In this document: piece after piece, positions 30,972-40,990 of the stretch | Layout of the letters: every line of letters begins with the position of its first letter | Position numbering within the stretch: position 1 is the first letter of the stretch | Origin: Micromonospora acroterricola | Lineage (GTDB): Bacteria; Actinomycetota; Actinomycetes; Mycobacteriales; Micromonosporaceae | Reading direction: 5' to 3' | Assembly (NCBI RefSeq): GCF_003172955.1 | Contig: NZ_QGKR01000178.1 | Location: 54,534-118,533, forward strand | DNA: 64,000 nt | Made by a program: the position numbers and the translations under genes | Notes under the pieces: generated by a model | The model's database searches: none | The model's input: the letters and a program-made list of their open reading frames with translations, nothing else | What the model was told of the DNA's origin: nothing

Positions 30972-32798
30972 TCAGGTGTTCTGCTTGATCCGGTTGGTCA
31001 GCTCGGCGATCTGGTTGTAGAGCGAGCGACGCTCCGCCATCTGCTGACGGATCTTCCGGTCGGCGTGCATCACCGTGGTGTGGTCCCGGCCGCCGAAGGC
31101 CTGCCCGATCCGGGGCAGCGAGAGCTCGGTCAGCTCCCGACACAGGTACATGGCCACCTGCCGGGCGTTGACCAGCACCCGGGAGCGGGACTGACCGCGC
31201 AGGTCCTCCAGGCTCACCCCGAAATAGTCGGCGGTCGAGGCCATGATCTGGTCGGCGTTGATCTCCGGACCGGCGCCGTCGGGCATGAAGTCCCGGAGCA
31301 CCTCCTCGGCCAGTGACAGCTCGACGGTGGACCGGGTCAGGCTGGCGAACGCGGTTACCCGGATCAGCGCCCCCTCCAGCTCCCGGATCGAGTTCGACAC
31401 CCGGGAGGCGATGAACTCCAACACGTCCGGCGGGGCGTACATCCGCTCCTGTGCCGCCTTCTTCTGCAGGATCGCGATCCGGGTCTCCAGGTCCGGCGGC
31501 TGGATGTCGGCCAGCAGTCCCCACTCGAACCGGGTTCGCATCCGGTCCTCGAGGGTGGCGAGCTGGCGCGGCGACCGGTCGGAGGTGATCACGATCTGCT
31601 TGTTGGCGTTGTGCAGGGTGTTGAAGGTGTGGAAGAACTCCTCCTGGGTGCGCTCGCGGTTCTCCAGGAACTGGATGTCGTCGATCAGCAGGATGTCGAC
31701 GTCCCGGTAGCGCCGCTGGAACGCGCTGGTCTTGTCGTCCCGGAGCGAGTTGATGAAGTCGTTGGTGAACTCCTCGGTCGAGACGTACCGGACCGAGCGG
31801 GCGTTGCCGAGTGTCGTGGCGTAGTGCCCGATGGCGTGCAGCAGGTGGGTCTTGCCCAGCCCGGAGTGACCGTAGATGAACAGCGGGTTGTACGCCTTCG
31901 CCGGCGACTCCGCCACCGCCACGCTCGCCGCGTGGGCGAACCGGTTCGACGAGCCGATGACGAACGTCTCGAACATGTACTTCGGGTTGAGCCGGTTACC
32001 GCCGGTGTCGGCACCGGGCAGCCGGCGGTCGTCACGGCCCCCCGTCCGATGGTCCACACCGCTGCGGCCGGGGCCGCTGTCCGTCCCGCTGTCCCGGGGC
32101 AGCGCGCGGATCACGTGCTGGTCCCGCGGCGACGCCGCGTCGTCCCGGTAGCGGGGCTCGTAGGGCCGGGTGTCCGGGGCGGGCGGGTCCAGTCGGGCGG
32201 GCTGCTCGTCGTAGCCGCGTCGGTCCGGTCCTGGACGGGACGACCGCATCGGCTCCACGAACGCGGCGCTGAACAACGCCTCCTGCCCGTCGCGGCTGGC
32301 CGGAATCAGCCCCGATCGGTGCCCGTCGGCGGTCGGCGCGAGCGGCGGACCGGACGGTGCCGGTGGCGCAGCCGGCTCGGGCGCCCGCGGGTGCTGCTGT
32401 TCAGGGATGACCGCGTCGGCCGCCGGGCCGCCGGAGTACTCGTCGTCGAACGGTCCGGCGGGCGGACCCTCCGCGTCGACCGACCCCGGCTCCGGGGTGC
32501 TGCGGTAGACGGTGCCAGCCGGACGGCCCGTGGCGTCCTCGGCGACCCGCACGGTGACCGCGACCTGGATCGGCCGGCCGAGCCGCCGGGTGAGCGCCTC
32601 GGTGATCGCCGGACGCAGCCGGGACTCGATCACGTCGCGGGTGAACGCGTCCGGGACGGAGAGCAGCGCGGTGTCCTCGACGATCGCCCGTAGCCGGGTC
32701 AGCCGGAGGTAGGCACGCTGCTGTGCGGAGATGATCTCGTCGGCGAGCTCGTCGGTCGCCGCTAACCACACCGCGGCAAGGTCGGTCGTACCGGCCAC
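30972..32798 (-). CDS. dnaA: Chromosomal replication initiator protein DnaA
   Basis: A 608-residue initiator that binds oriC and opens the duplex. Domain I is at about residues 1-100. A long Pro/Arg/Asp-rich linker (about 105-275) is typical of actinomycetes. The AAA+ domain has Walker [12 protein letters not shown] near 310 and Walker [10 protein letters not shown] near 370. Domain IV carries the DnaA signature [14 protein letters not shown] near 570. GTG 32798 ([10 protein letters not shown]) gives the family N-terminus. DnaA boxes 110-130 bp upstream of the start suggest autoregulation. Confidence 0.98.
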   Translation of the reverse strand: MAGTTDLAAVWLAATDELADEIISAQQRAYLRLTRLRAIVEDTALLSVPDAFTRDVIESRLRPAITEALTRRLGRPIQVAVTVRVAEDATGRPAGTVYRSTPEPGSVDAEGPPAGPFDDEYSGGPAADAVIPEQQHPRAPEPAAPPAPSGPPLAPTADGHRSGLIPASRDGQEALFSAAFVEPMRSSRPGPDRRGYDEQPARLDPPAPDTRPYEPRYRDDAASPRDQHVIRALPRDSGTDSGPGRSGVDHRTGGRDDRRLPGADTGGNRLNPKYMFETFVIGSSNRFAHAASVAVAESPAKAYNPLFIYGHSGLGKTHLLHAIGHYATTLGNARSVRYVSTEEFTNDFINSLRDDKTSAFQRRYRDVDILLIDDIQFLENRERTQEEFFHTFNTLHNANKQIVITSDRSPRQLATLEDRMRTRFEWGLLADIQPPDLETRIAILQKKAAQERMYAPPDVLEFIASRVSNSIRELEGALIRVTAFASLTRSTVELSLAEEVLRDFMPDGAGPEINADQIMASTADYFGVSLEDLRGQSRSRVLVNARQVAMYLCRELTELSLPRIGQAFGGRDHTTVMHADRKIRQQMAERRSLYNQIAELTNRIKQNT

Positions 32799-32909
32799 CG
32801 TCGTGCCACCCCCTCGCCTCTGCTCCCGGCCGCCGCTGTCTGCCAGCCGGCCGTTCCGGGCCCGCCGCGTTCGCGGGTGGAACATCACCCACCGACGGTT
32901 GACCAGTGG

Positions 32910-32929
32910 TCGTCCACAGGTTATCCACA
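32910..32929 (+). promoter_or_regulatory. DnaA boxes upstream of dnaA
   Basis: TCGTCCACA at 32910-32918 and the exact TTATCCACA at 32921-32929, spaced 11 bp start to start, lie about 110-130 bp before the dnaA start codon. This is where autoregulatory boxes sit in other bacteria. Repression of dnaA is inferred. Confidence 0.75.
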
Positions 32930-33209
32930 GCCTGTGTACCGACCGATTGTGGCCGCCCGCCGGACGCGGGTGGGACCTGCCCCCTGCCTGAACGGGCGCT
33001 GAAGCGGGTTCACCGTGCCGAACGATTCACTACCGTGTCCGGTCTTGCCTGCGCACGACGACCGGAGCTTCCGACGCTCACCGCAATCGGGCACGGTAAC
33101 AGCGTTGTCCCTGCGCCATCAACCGGCGACGCGGCGGAGGCCTTGTCGGCATCAGCGAAAACGGCCCCTTCGGTCCCGGGCGCGTCCCGATGTCCGTCGC
33201 TGCGGGTGT

Positions 33210-33238
33210 TTGACGGTCATTGCACCCCTGCGTAGGCT
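33210..33238 (+). promoter_or_regulatory. Probable rpmH promoter
   Basis: TTGACG at 33210-33215 and TAGGCT at 33233-33238 are separated by exactly 17 bp, a good match to the primary sigma-factor consensus of actinobacteria. It lies 185 bp upstream of rpmH. A TAGGGT at 33265-33270 may be a second -10 element. Confidence 0.7.
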
Positions 33239-33423
33239 GGAGCGGCTGCTCTCTCGTCCTCTGCTAGGGTGATGGGTGCTTGCTGTCCGCGGTCGCATCC
33301 CCGCATCCGAGGTTCCGCTCCGCAGGGCAGCACCGATCGTGGCCACCGTCGAGGTGGCCTGGACCACCCCACGACCCCGGCGGTCCCGTCGCCCGGGGCG
33401 CGTACGAAAACGGAGAGCCTGAC

Positions 33424-33561
33424 GTGAGCAAGCGCACCTACCAGCCGAACAACCGCCGGCGCGCGAAGACCCACGGCTTCCGGCTGCGCATGCGCACCCG
33501 TGCCGGCCGTGCCATCCTGTCGAGCCGTCGCGCCAAGGGTCGCACCACCCTGTCGGCCTGA
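33424..33561 (+). CDS. rpmH: Large ribosomal subunit protein bL34
   Basis: A 45-residue ribosomal protein. The whole sequence is diagnostic: [20 protein letters not shown], then [19 protein letters not shown]. The GTG start at 33424 follows CGGAGAG. It is the first gene of the rpmH-rnpA-yidD-yidC-jag-rsmG series, which is conserved beside oriC. Confidence 0.99.
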   Translation: MSKRTYQPNNRRRAKTHGFRLRMRTRAGRAILSSRRAKGRTTLSA

Positions 33562-33594
33562 GCCGACGGGCCGGTCCGGGGGACGTGGGCAGTC

Positions 33595-34011
33595 GTGCTG
33601 GCCGCGGCGCAACGACTGCGGCGCAGCACTGACTTCGCCGCAGCGGTCCGTGGTGGCCGACGCGCCGGACGAGGCGCCGTCGTGGTCCACCTGAACGTGC
33701 CCGCCACCACCGACCCCAGCACACCGACCTCGCCGGAGCCGGCGCGGAACACCGGTGCGGAGCAGCCCTCCGCGTCGACCCGCGCCGGCTTCGTCGTGTC
33801 CAAGGCCGTCGGCAATGCGGTGGTCCGCAACCGTGTCCGGCGCCGACTCCGGGCACTGGTCCGGGAGCGGCTGACCGCACTGCCCGCCGGCAGCACCCTC
33901 GTCGTCCGGGCGCTCCCCGCCGCGGCCGAGGCGTCGTACCCCCGACTCGCCGCCGACCTGGACGCCGCCATCGCGGCTGCCCGCTCGCCCCGTGAGCGGA
34001 GGTCCCGATGA
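33595..34011 (+). CDS. rnpA: Ribonuclease P protein component
   Basis: A 138-residue protein subunit of RNase P, which with its RNA matures the 5' end of tRNAs. The conserved RNR motif region is visible as [20 protein letters not shown] (about residues 69-88). A 25-residue Pro/Thr-rich insertion (about 37-60) lies between the first strands, a feature of some actinobacterial RnpA proteins. Start is GTG 33595. It overlaps yidD by 4 bp (ATGA). Confidence 0.96.
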   Translation: MLAAAQRLRRSTDFAAAVRGGRRAGRGAVVVHLNVPATTDPSTPTSPEPARNTGAEQPSASTRAGFVVSKAVGNAVVRNRVRRRLRALVRERLTALPAGSTLVVRALPAAAEASYPRLAADLDAAIAAARSPRERRSR

Positions 34012-34298
34012 GTGCCGGCCCGCCCGCCCCACGCCCGACAACCGGTGCCAGGGTGCTGATCGCGCCCATCATCGCGTACCGTCGGTGGATAAGTCCGGCA
34101 CTGCCGGCCCGCTGTCGGTTCTACCCGTCGTGCAGTGCGTACGCCCAGGAGGCGGTGGCCCGGCACGGCGCGCTCCGGGGAGCCGCGCTGGCGGTCCGGC
34201 GGCTGTTGCGCTGCCACCCCTTCCACCCTGGTGGACATGACCCGGTGCCGGAACCGGGCGGTCGCCGCCGTGCCGACGTGACTGGAGCACCGAATTGA
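34008..34298 (+). CDS. yidD: Membrane protein insertion efficiency factor YidD
   Basis: A 96-residue YidD protein. The core reads [23 protein letters not shown], then [20 protein letters not shown] and [17 protein letters not shown]. Three conserved cysteines are present. It is thought to assist YidC at the membrane. ATG 34008 follows GGAGG and overlaps rnpA; its own TGA overlaps the TTG of yidC. Confidence 0.96.
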   Translation: MSAGPPAPRPTTGARVLIAPIIAYRRWISPALPARCRFYPSCSAYAQEAVARHGALRGAALAVRRLLRCHPFHPGGHDPVPEPGGRRRADVTGAPN

Positions 34299-35278
34299 GT
34301 CTCGACTGGATCTACTTCGCGATTTCGTGGATCCTGCTGACCTGGCACTCCGCCTGGGACGCCATCGGGGTGCCCGTCAACGCGGTGATCGGCACCAACT
34401 TCGCCTGGATCCTGGCCATCGTCTTCCTGGTTGTCACCGTCCGGGTGATCCTCTTCCCGGTCTTCGTCAAGCAGATCAAGTCGCAGCGGGCGATGCAGGC
34501 CCTCCAGCCCAAGGTCAAGGAGCTGCAGGAGAAGCACAAGGGTGACCGGGAGACGCTCCAGAAGGAAATGATGGAGCTCTACCGGAAGGAAAAGGCCAAC
34601 CCGCTCATGGGCTGCCTTCCGATGTTCCTCCAGATCCCCGTCTTCCTCGGCCTCTTCCACGTGCTGCGCCGGCTCGACCCGGCCAAGCAGAGCAAGACCC
34701 TCTACGGCTGGACCGCCGACCAGTTCGAGAGCGCCTCGCAGGCCAAGCTCTTCACCGCACCGATCGCGGGCAAGTTCGGTTCCACCGCCGACGAGCTGGC
34801 CCGCCTCGGCGCCAACGGCACCACCGTCAAGGTGATCGCCGGCATCCTGGTCCTGGTGATGATCGCCACCACCTACCTGACCAGCCGTCAGATGATCCTC
34901 AAGACCGGCTGGGCGGAAGACCCGCAGCAGCGGATGATCCAGCGGCTGATGCTCTACGGCATCCCGGCCTCGCTGCTGATCTCCGGCGCGATCTTCCCCA
35001 TCGGCGTGATCATCTACTGGGTGACCAACAACCTCTTCACCCTCGGCCAGCAGCAGTGGGTCCTGCGCAAGTTCCCGCCGCCGGTGACCGCCACCAAGGC
35101 CGCCGCCCCCGCCACCCGTAACCCGGTGCAGCCCGCCAAGGCGGGTGGCCTGTTCGGTCGCGGCAAGTCGGCCCCGCCGGCGCCGGTCAAGGCCACCGCG
35201 CCCAAGGTGGCCGGGCCGAAGCCGGGCGCCAAGCCGGTCAACCCCAAGAAGAGCCGTCCCGCCAAGCGGCAGGGCTGA
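34295..35278 (+). CDS. yidC: Membrane protein insertase YidC
   Basis: A 327-residue insertase of the Oxa1/YidC family, which folds and inserts inner-membrane proteins with or without SecYEG. Five hydrophobic segments are visible. The core includes [20 protein letters not shown] (with the key Arg after the first helix), the cytoplasmic coiled coil, [20 protein letters not shown], and [19 protein letters not shown] Lys/Pro/Ala-rich cytoplasmic tail follows, as in other Gram-positive forms. The start is TTG 34295 with GGAG upstream, in a TTGA overlap with yidD, so translation is coupled. Confidence 0.97.
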   Translation: MSLDWIYFAISWILLTWHSAWDAIGVPVNAVIGTNFAWILAIVFLVVTVRVILFPVFVKQIKSQRAMQALQPKVKELQEKHKGDRETLQKEMMELYRKEKANPLMGCLPMFLQIPVFLGLFHVLRRLDPAKQSKTLYGWTADQFESASQAKLFTAPIAGKFGSTADELARLGANGTTVKVIAGILVLVMIATTYLTSRQMILKTGWAEDPQQRMIQRLMLYGIPASLLISGAIFPIGVIIYWVTNNLFTLGQQQWVLRKFPPPVTATKAAAPATRNPVQPAKAGGLFGRGKSAPPAPVKATAPKVAGPKPGAKPVNPKKSRPAKRQG

Positions 35279-35285
35279 ACCCCCC

Positions 35286-35315
35286 GGGCCGTCGTCGGGC
35301 GACCGACGGCGGCCC
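35286..35315 (+). terminator. Hairpin between yidC and jag
   Basis: GGGCCGTCGTCGG (35286-35298) pairs with CCGACGGCGGCCC (35303-35315) with one G-U pair and a 4-nt loop. It lies 7 bp after the yidC stop and may reduce read-through into jag, which starts 175 bp later. Confidence 0.6.
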
Positions 35316-35489
35316 GTTCCGCACCGCGCAGCCGCCGTACGGCCGGCGCCGGACGGAACCGACCGCGCGTGACGCGGCCACGGGCGACACTGCCCGTACA
35401 GACGTGCCCGCGGGCACCGGCGACCTCCCGCCGGCCCCGGGAAACCAGCGGACCCGACGGTCCGGCCGAGCGAGTACGGAGATGAGACC

Positions 35490-36122
35490 GTGACCGAGAC
35501 CAGCATCCCCCGCGCCGAGCAGTCCCTGGACGAGGAGGAGACCGCGCCGCTCGCGGTGGACGACGACACCGAGCCTGACGAGGACACCGAGGCCGACGAG
35601 GACACGGAGACCGACGAGGACACCGAGGTCTCCACCGTCCGGGAGAAGAAGCCCGTGGGCGAGGGCGAACTGTTCCGGCAGAGCGAGATCGCGGCAGACT
35701 ACGTCGAGGGGCTGCTCGACATCCTCGACTACGACGGCGACATCGACGAGCTGGTCGCCGGCGGCCGACCGGTCGTCGAGGTGGTCGGTGCCCGGCTGCA
35801 GAACCTGGTCGGTCAGCGCGGCGCCACCCTGGAGGCGCTCCAGGAGCTGACCCGCCTCGCCGTCTTCCGGCAGACCGGCACGCCGAGCCGCCTGCTGCTC
35901 GACGTCGGCGGCTACCGGGCGAACCGCCGCAAGGAACTCGCCGCGGTCGCCAAGAACGCCGTCGAGAAGGTCAAGGAGTACGGCGAGCCCGTCCGGCTGG
36001 ACCCGATGTCCGCGTTCGAGCGCAAGTGCGTCCACGACGTGGTCAACGCCATGTCCGGCGTGGTGAGCGAGTCCGAGGGCGTCGAGCCGAGCCGACGCAT
36101 CGTCGTACGGCCGGCGGACTGA
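35490..36122 (+). CDS. jag: Jag/KhpB-type RNA-binding protein
   Basis: A 210-residue protein with a KH-like domain (about residues 60-135, with [20 protein letters not shown] holding a GxxG-type loop) and an R3H domain at the C-terminus ([20 protein letters not shown]). The first 50 residues are strongly acidic with a repeated DEDTE unit, (D/T)[16 protein letters not shown]. Jag (KhpB) binds RNA and affects cell division in Gram-positives and always follows yidC here. Start is GTG 35490. Confidence 0.95.
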   Translation: MTETSIPRAEQSLDEEETAPLAVDDDTEPDEDTEADEDTETDEDTEVSTVREKKPVGEGELFRQSEIAADYVEGLLDILDYDGDIDELVAGGRPVVEVVGARLQNLVGQRGATLEALQELTRLAVFRQTGTPSRLLLDVGGYRANRRKELAAVAKNAVEKVKEYGEPVRLDPMSAFERKCVHDVVNAMSGVVSESEGVEPSRRIVVRPAD

Positions 36123-36126
36123 CCGG

Positions 36127-36990
36127 GTGACCCACGACGACACCACGGCCGACGCCGTGACCGGCCCGGGCGGCACGCCGCCCGGGCCGTCGGCTGTCCG
36201 GGCCGGCGACCCGAGCGCCGACACCAACCCGGTGCGGGACGCTTCGGGCGGCGAGGCCCCGTCCCCGGTCGACGCGGCACTGCCGCCCGAGCTGGCCCCC
36301 GCTGCCCTGTCCCTCTTCGGCGATCGGCTCGATGTCGCCGCCGCGTACGCCGAACTGCTGGCCACCGACGGGGTGGTCCGCGGCCTGATCGGCCCCCGGG
36401 AGGCTCCCCGGATCTGGGATCGCCACCTGCTCAACTGTGCGGCGGTGGCCGAGCGGATCCCCGCCGACGCGACCGTGCTCGACGTCGGCTCCGGCGCCGG
36501 TCTACCCGGCCTGGTCCTGGCCATCGCCCGTCCCGACCTGACGGTCACCCTGATCGAGCCGCTCGCCCGACGGACGTCCTTCCTGATCGAGGTCGTCGAG
36601 CGGCTGGGCCTGACCAGATCGGTGCGGGTGTTCCGCGGGCGGGCCGACGAGGCGGCCAGCGGGTCGAGCGGTCGGGAACCCATCAGCGGGGAGATCGTGA
36701 CCGCCCGCGCGGTAGCTCCGCTGGACAGACTGGCCGCCTGGAGCCTGCCGCTGGCGGTGCGTGGTGGGCGGCTGCTGGCGCTCAAGGGTGCGTCGGCAGC
36801 CGAGGAGATCAGCGAGCACGCCGAGGTGGTGGCACGGCTCGGTGGTGGGGAGCCGGCGGTGCACCTGTGCGGCGTCGGGGTGATCGACCCACCCACCACC
36901 GTCGTGGAGATCGTTCGCGAGCGGATGGTCGGTCCGCCTCGCCCGGCCGGCGGCAAGCGATCGCACGGCGCACGGCCGCGCCGTCGTTGA
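36127..36990 (+). CDS. rsmG: 16S rRNA (guanine-527-N7)-methyltransferase RsmG
   Basis: A 287-residue methyltransferase (also GidB) that modifies G527 in 16S rRNA. The SAM-binding motif is [18 protein letters not shown] (about residues 118-135), followed by [12 protein letters not shown] and [19 protein letters not shown]. The N-terminal 55 residues are a Pro/Gly-rich extension. Start GTG 36127 is only 4 bp after jag, so they share a transcript. Loss of this enzyme gives low-level streptomycin resistance in several bacteria. Confidence 0.96.
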   Translation: MTHDDTTADAVTGPGGTPPGPSAVRAGDPSADTNPVRDASGGEAPSPVDAALPPELAPAALSLFGDRLDVAAAYAELLATDGVVRGLIGPREAPRIWDRHLLNCAAVAERIPADATVLDVGSGAGLPGLVLAIARPDLTVTLIEPLARRTSFLIEVVERLGLTRSVRVFRGRADEAASGSSGREPISGEIVTARAVAPLDRLAAWSLPLAVRGGRLLALKGASAAEEISEHAEVVARLGGGEPAVHLCGVGVIDPPTTVVEIVRERMVGPPRPAGGKRSHGARPRRR

Positions 36991-37249
36991 CGCCGGGCGC
37001 CATCGGGCGTCCGGCCGGCGGGTTGCCTCGTTGTACCGGTACGGATGGAACGAGGGGATGAGAACCCGACGTGGACCGGCCACGCCCGTCCGCCGTAGGC
37101 TGACCGCGCGTCGATAGTGTGGAGCGGGCGGCAGGCGTCGCGAGGTCTCCGACCGCTCCCGAGGGGCCGTACGCTCCGGAGTGCGAGCACGGGTGCGGCC
37201 AAGTTGACCGGGGCGCGGACCGACCATCCGAAGCGGGCAGGGATGACAG

Positions 37250-38563
37250 GTGCATGACGACGGCAGGTACGACGATCCACGCGTGACCGGGTCAACCAGC
37301 GACCCCGTTTCACGTGAAACCGACTACCCAGGCTGGTCTCCCGGCGCGTCCGGGCCGTCGCCTCGGCCGGCGGACAGCGATTCGCTGGCAATGCACGAGG
37401 AGGCCGCCGGCCAGGTGGCTGGAACGGACACCCCGAAATCCGCTCGGCGGGCATCGGACGGGTTGACCCGACCGGCCAACGCCGCCGACGTGCGGTCGAC
37501 CTCGGGTCCGCGGAACACTGTCGCGGCGGTTCGCTTCGAAGCCGCGGTCCCGCACCAACCCACTGCGGCGCTGGCTCGGGACACCGAGCCGGTGGTTGCC
37601 GACGTGCCGGTCGCGTCAGCCGAGTCGCTGGCCGCCGTGGCGTCCGATCCCACGTACGTTTCACGTGAAACCCCGACGCGCGAAGAGGATGACCCACCGT
37701 TGGCTATGGAGGCGATGCGCGCCGTGCAGATCCTGAATCCCAGTGGCGAGGTGACCATGCCTCGGCCGGACCGGACCCGGGTCATGTGCGTCGCGAACCA
37801 GAAGGGCGGCGTGGGCAAGACCACGACCACGGTCAACCTTGCGGTGGCGCTCGCCCTGCATGGCAACCGGGTACTCGTGGTGGACCTCGACCCGCAGGGC
37901 AATGCCTCGACCGGCCTCAACGTCCCGCACCACACCGGCATACCCGACGTGTACGACTGCCTGATCAACAGTGTGCCGCTGGCCGAGGTGGCCCAGGCGG
38001 TCGAGGGCATCCCCAACCTCTGGTGCGTACCCGCGACGATCGACCTCGCCGGCGCTGAGATCGAGCTGGTGTCGGTCGTGGCGCGGGAGTCGCGCCTCGA
38101 CCGGGCCATCACCGCCTACCCGGGCCAGTTCGACTACGTCTTCATCGACTGCCCGCCCTCGCTCGGCCTGCTCACGGTCAACGCCCTGGTCGCCGCGCAG
38201 GAGGTGCTGATCCCGATCCAGTGCGAGTACTACGCCCTGGAGGGGCTCAACCAGCTGATCAACAACATCAACCTGGTGCGGCAACACCTCAACCCGAAGC
38301 TCGACGTCTCCACCATCCTGCTGACCATGTACGACCGTCGTACCCGCCTCGCGGACGCGGTCGAGCAGGACGTCCGGAACCACTTCGGCGACAAGGTTCT
38401 CCAGGCGGTCATCCCCCGCAACGTCCGGGTCTCCGAGGCGCCCAGCTACGGGCAGTCGGTGATGACCTACGATCCCGGTTCGCGAGGTGCCACGAGTTAC
38501 TTCGAGGCCGCTCAGGAGATCGCCGAGCGGGGCGTCAAGGAGCCGGTGGGCCGGAATGCGTAG
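37250..38563 (+). CDS. parA: Chromosome-partitioning ATPase ParA (Soj) with a long N-terminal extension containing two parS sites
   Basis: A 437-residue Walker-type ATPase. The catalytic domain starts near residue 178 with CVANQKGGVGKTTTTVNLAV (deviant Walker A), then VVDLDPQGNASTGLN and VFIDCPPSLGLLTVN (Walker B). The C-terminal HLNPKLDVSTILLTMYDRRT and PGSRGATSYFEAA are typical. The first 165 or so residues are low complexity. Two perfect parS sites lie inside this part and are read as VSRET (residues 20-24 and 137-141). Start is GTG 37250; a shorter protein from an internal start near 37706 is possible. ParA moves ParB-parS complexes. Confidence 0.95.
   Translation: MHDDGRYDDPRVTGSTSDPVSRETDYPGWSPGASGPSPRPADSDSLAMHEEAAGQVAGTDTPKSARRASDGLTRPANAADVRSTSGPRNTVAAVRFEAAVPHQPTAALARDTEPVVADVPVASAESLAAVASDPTYVSRETPTREEDDPPLAMEAMRAVQILNPSGEVTMPRPDRTRVMCVANQKGGVGKTTTTVNLAVALALHGNRVLVVDLDPQGNASTGLNVPHHTGIPDVYDCLINSVPLAEVAQAVEGIPNLWCVPATIDLAGAEIELVSVVARESRLDRAITAYPGQFDYVFIDCPPSLGLLTVNALVAAQEVLIPIQCEYYALEGLNQLINNINLVRQHLNPKLDVSTILLTMYDRRTRLADAVEQDVRNHFGDKVLQAVIPRNVRVSEAPSYGQSVMTYDPGSRGATSYFEAAQEIAERGVKEPVGRNA
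37307..37320. other. parS: parS site 1 (within parA)
   Basis: The exact 14-bp palindrome GTTTCACGTGAAAC, encoding VSRE at residue 20 of ParA. It matches the parS consensus of actinobacteria. Confidence 0.95.
37658..37671. other. parS: parS site 2 (within parA)
   Basis: A second exact GTTTCACGTGAAAC, in the same reading frame as site 1, so that ParA residues 137-141 also read VSRET. It lies 351 bp from site 1, exactly 117 codons. Confidence 0.95.
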
Positions 38564-38590
38564 TGCGGACGATTCGCTGGGAGGCGTGGC

Positions 38591-39613
38591 ATGAAGAACC
38601 GTCCTCGGGGCGGTCTGGGACGGGGCCTTGGGGCGCTCATCCCGACCGGGCCGGCACCGGGTGCCGCCGGCACCATGACGGCCGAGCCGGAGAACGGGCA
38701 CGTGGACGACGAGGCGGTCGAGGCCGTCGAGGCCGTATCGGCGGCGCCCGCCGAAGCTGCGGCACAACAGCCCGAGCCCACGCTCAGCCCGGTGCCGGGA
38801 GCCCGGTTCGCCGAGATCCCCGTCGACGCGATCGTGCCGAACCCGAAGCAGCCCCGCCAGGTCTTCGACGAGGAGGCCCTGGAGGAGCTGAAGACCTCCA
38901 TCCAGGAGGTGGGCTTCCTCCAGCCCATCGTCGTCCGTCAGCTCGACGACGAGAAGTACGAGCTGGTGATGGGCGAGCGGCGTTGGCGCGCCGCCCAGGC
39001 CGTGGGGCGCGAGAACATCCCGGCGATCGTCCGAGACACGCGCGACGACGCCATGCTCCGGGACGCGCTGCTGGAGAACATCCACCGGGCCAATCTCAAC
39101 CCCCTCGAAGAGGCCGCCGCGTACCAGCAGTTGCTGGAGGAGTTCGGCGCCACCCACGAGGAGTTGGCCCGCCGGATCGGTCGGAGTCGCCCGCAGATCT
39201 CCAACACCATCCGGCTGCTGAACCTCCCGCCGCAGGTGCAGCGCCGGGTCGCCGCGGGGATCCTGTCCGCCGGCCACGCCCGTGCGCTCCTGAGCCTCGA
39301 CGAGTCGGAGGCCCAGGAGCAGTTGGCGCTGCGGATCGTGGCCGAGGGCCTGTCGGTCCGGGCGACCGAGGAGATCGTTGCCCTAACGCTGAACGACGGG
39401 CCGGCGAAGGGCCAGGCGGCGAAGCGGCGGCCGAAGCCGCACGCGCCCGCCCTGACCGACCTCGCCGACCGGCTGTCGGACCGCTTCGACACCCGGGTCA
39501 AGGTGGACATCGGCCGAAGCAAGGGCAAGATCACGATTGAGTTCGCGACGGTGGACGACCTGGAGCGGATCGTCGGCATCATCGGAGTGCAGCAGGAGGA
39601 AGCCGGGGACTGA
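38591..39613 (+). CDS. parB: Chromosome-partitioning protein ParB
   Basis: A 340-residue ParB that binds parS and spreads as a CTP-dependent clamp. The opening [20 protein letters not shown] is the ParA-contacting motif. The CTP-binding N-domain shows [26 protein letters not shown] and [20 protein letters not shown]. The helix-turn-helix is [20 protein letters not shown] (about residues 194-213). The C-terminal dimerisation domain is [20 protein letters not shown]. It lies 27 bp after parA. Confidence 0.98.
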   Translation: MKNRPRGGLGRGLGALIPTGPAPGAAGTMTAEPENGHVDDEAVEAVEAVSAAPAEAAAQQPEPTLSPVPGARFAEIPVDAIVPNPKQPRQVFDEEALEELKTSIQEVGFLQPIVVRQLDDEKYELVMGERRWRAAQAVGRENIPAIVRDTRDDAMLRDALLENIHRANLNPLEEAAAYQQLLEEFGATHEELARRIGRSRPQISNTIRLLNLPPQVQRRVAAGILSAGHARALLSLDESEAQEQLALRIVAEGLSVRATEEIVALTLNDGPAKGQAAKRRPKPHAPALTDLADRLSDRFDTRVKVDIGRSKGKITIEFATVDDLERIVGIIGVQQEEAGD

Positions 39614-39631
39614 TCGCCCCTTCCGCCTGCG

Positions 39632-39663
39632 CGGCCGCGCCTTCCTCTCGGGGGGCGCGGCCG
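39632..39663 (+). terminator. Hairpin after parB
   Basis: CGGCCGCGCC (39632-39641) pairs perfectly with GGCGCGGCCG (39654-39663), 19 bp after the parB stop. It is followed by TTCTG, a weak T-rich end. It is the likely end of the parAB transcript. Confidence 0.65.
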
Positions 39664-39683
39664 TTCTGCATACCGCTCTGGCT

Positions 39684-39697
39684 GTTTCACGTGAAAC
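39684..39697. other. parS: parS site 3
   Basis: Exact GTTTCACGTGAAAC, 70 bp after the parB stop and downstream of the terminator hairpin. Confidence 0.95.
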
Positions 39698-39798
39698 GGT
39701 GCCCCGGCGGGTGCTGGCTCCGGCGGTGTTTCCTGGTCGGCGGTGTCCTATCGGCGGGCGCGGCGCGGTCGGTCACTGTTGGCACGGCGCACCGGGTC

Positions 39799-39812
39799 GT
39801 TTCACGTGAAAC
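39799..39812. other. parS: parS site 4
   Basis: Exact GTTTCACGTGAAAC in non-coding DNA, 115 bp (about 11 helical turns) from site 3. Confidence 0.95.
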
Positions 39813-40498
39813 AGGGATCCCGCCCTTCGATCGGGGGGCGGTCCGGAGATCGCGAGGAAGATGTCCTGTGGCCCGCTCAGCGGCATGCTGCGGCCTTCCA
39901 TGACCTTGCGGGTGGTCGTGTGTTGGCTGGCCACTCCAGGGCCCGCTCCTGGGGCGTGTCGACCTCTCCTCGGTCGGGCCATGGACGTGGGTCTCATCCG
40001 CTCGGCTCGCCCGCCTGTGGCCGGGTCGATCCGCCGTCTCACCGGGCCCGGATGTTCCACCGCGGTGTGGTCTTGTGCGGCGGCCTTCCGGCCGTGCTTC
40101 ACCAGCGGGCGAGCGTGGCTGCCCCACGCCTGTATCCGCAGCGCTCTCGGCGCGACGTGTCGGCCTATCGCCCGCGCCCGTTCGCTGCTGTGTGGTGCCG
40201 GTGCTCCGGTCTCCGGTCCCGAGCTGCGGTGTCCCGCGCTCGGTGCGCTTCGCCCCCGTCTCCGGACCTGAGCCGTGCCGCGCCCCTGTTGGCCGTGGGT
40301 CGTTCCTCGCGCCAGCGCGCGCACGCCTACTGCACCGGCGCCTTGCCGGGTTTGGATGCTGCGCATCGGAGTCCTGTAGCCCGGCCCTCGTGCCGAGCGC
40401 CTGGGCTCGTGCCGAGCGCCCGTGGCCGTTCTTGTGCTGGGCGATCCTGCCGGCGCCCACCCGGGCCCTCGCTCCCGTGCCGCAGGTCGGTATCCGCG

Positions 40499-40672
40499 CC
40501 GCGCCCGCAGGTCGCTCCCGCGCCCGCTGCTCCCGCGCCTGCTCCCGCTTCCGCGCCCGCGCCCGCGCCCGCGCCCGCTCCCGCGCCCGATGTGCCCGCG
40601 CCCGCTCCGGATGTGCCCGCGCCGGCGCCCGCGCCCGATGCGCCCGCGCCGGTGCCCGCGCCCGATGCTCGT
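40499..40672. repeat. Low-complexity tract of degenerate hexamers
   Basis: Many copies of CGCGCC/CCGCGC-type hexamers (core GCGCCC), interrupted by GCTCCC and CGATGT/CGATGC variants. One strand could be read as an Ala-Pro repeat and the other as an Arg-Gly repeat, but flanking codon use does not support a gene. It may be a slippage-generated simple repeat. Confidence 0.65.
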
Positions 40673-40944
40673 GTCCGGTGCCCGTGACCGCGTCCGGCTC
40701 GCCGCCCATCCCCCTCCGTCCTCAGGCGAAGATCCGAACAACTACAGGGATACTGCGGTCTCCGCCGCGAGGGAGAAGACAACATCGGTGAAACTGCTGC
40801 CTCGTGCGGGTGGTCGGGGCAGCCAGGCGAGCGAGTCGCGCGCCCGCGCCGCTCGCTTCTCGGTACCGGGCTCGACGCCATGTCGGCGTGGTCACAGCCG
40901 CCGCGTACGAGCGGTGCGCGAGCAACGACCGGCCGGCCAAAAAG

Positions 40945-40966
40945 TTATCCACACCCGTTGTCCACA
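40945..40966 (+). promoter_or_regulatory. Two exact DnaA boxes near parS site 5
   Basis: TTATCCACA at 40945-40953 and TTGTCCACA at 40958-40966 lie on the same strand 13 bp apart start to start, 10 bp before the last parS. They are 10 kb from oriC and not next to a replication gene. Confidence 0.72.
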
Positions 40967-40976
40967 GGCACCCCCT

Positions 40977-40990
40977 GTTTCACGTGAAAC
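40977..40990. other. parS: parS site 5
   Basis: Exact GTTTCACGTGAAAC, immediately after two DnaA boxes and 160 bp upstream of the next gene. Confidence 0.95.

Larger units (their letters stand above)
32799..33423. other. dnaA-rpmH divergent intergenic region
   Basis: This 625-bp region carries the promoters of two divergent transcripts. No gene is convincing on either strand. The dnaA side holds two DnaA boxes (32910-32929). The rpmH side holds a consensus-like promoter (33210-33238). The middle, about 32990-33180, has lower GC than the genes but no recognisable element. Confidence 0.7.

Noticed and set aside
39743..40687. Long open frame on the plus strand with an Ala-Pro repeat
   Set aside because: Third codon positions are not GC-enriched before the repeat, the frame contains parS in a different reading, and no domain is recognisable. 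It is probably a by-product of high GC.
39687..40741. Two overlapping Arg/Gly-rich frames on the minus strand opposite the low-complexity block
   Set aside because: Both are translations of the same simple hexamer repeat and have no start with a Shine-Dalgarno or homology.
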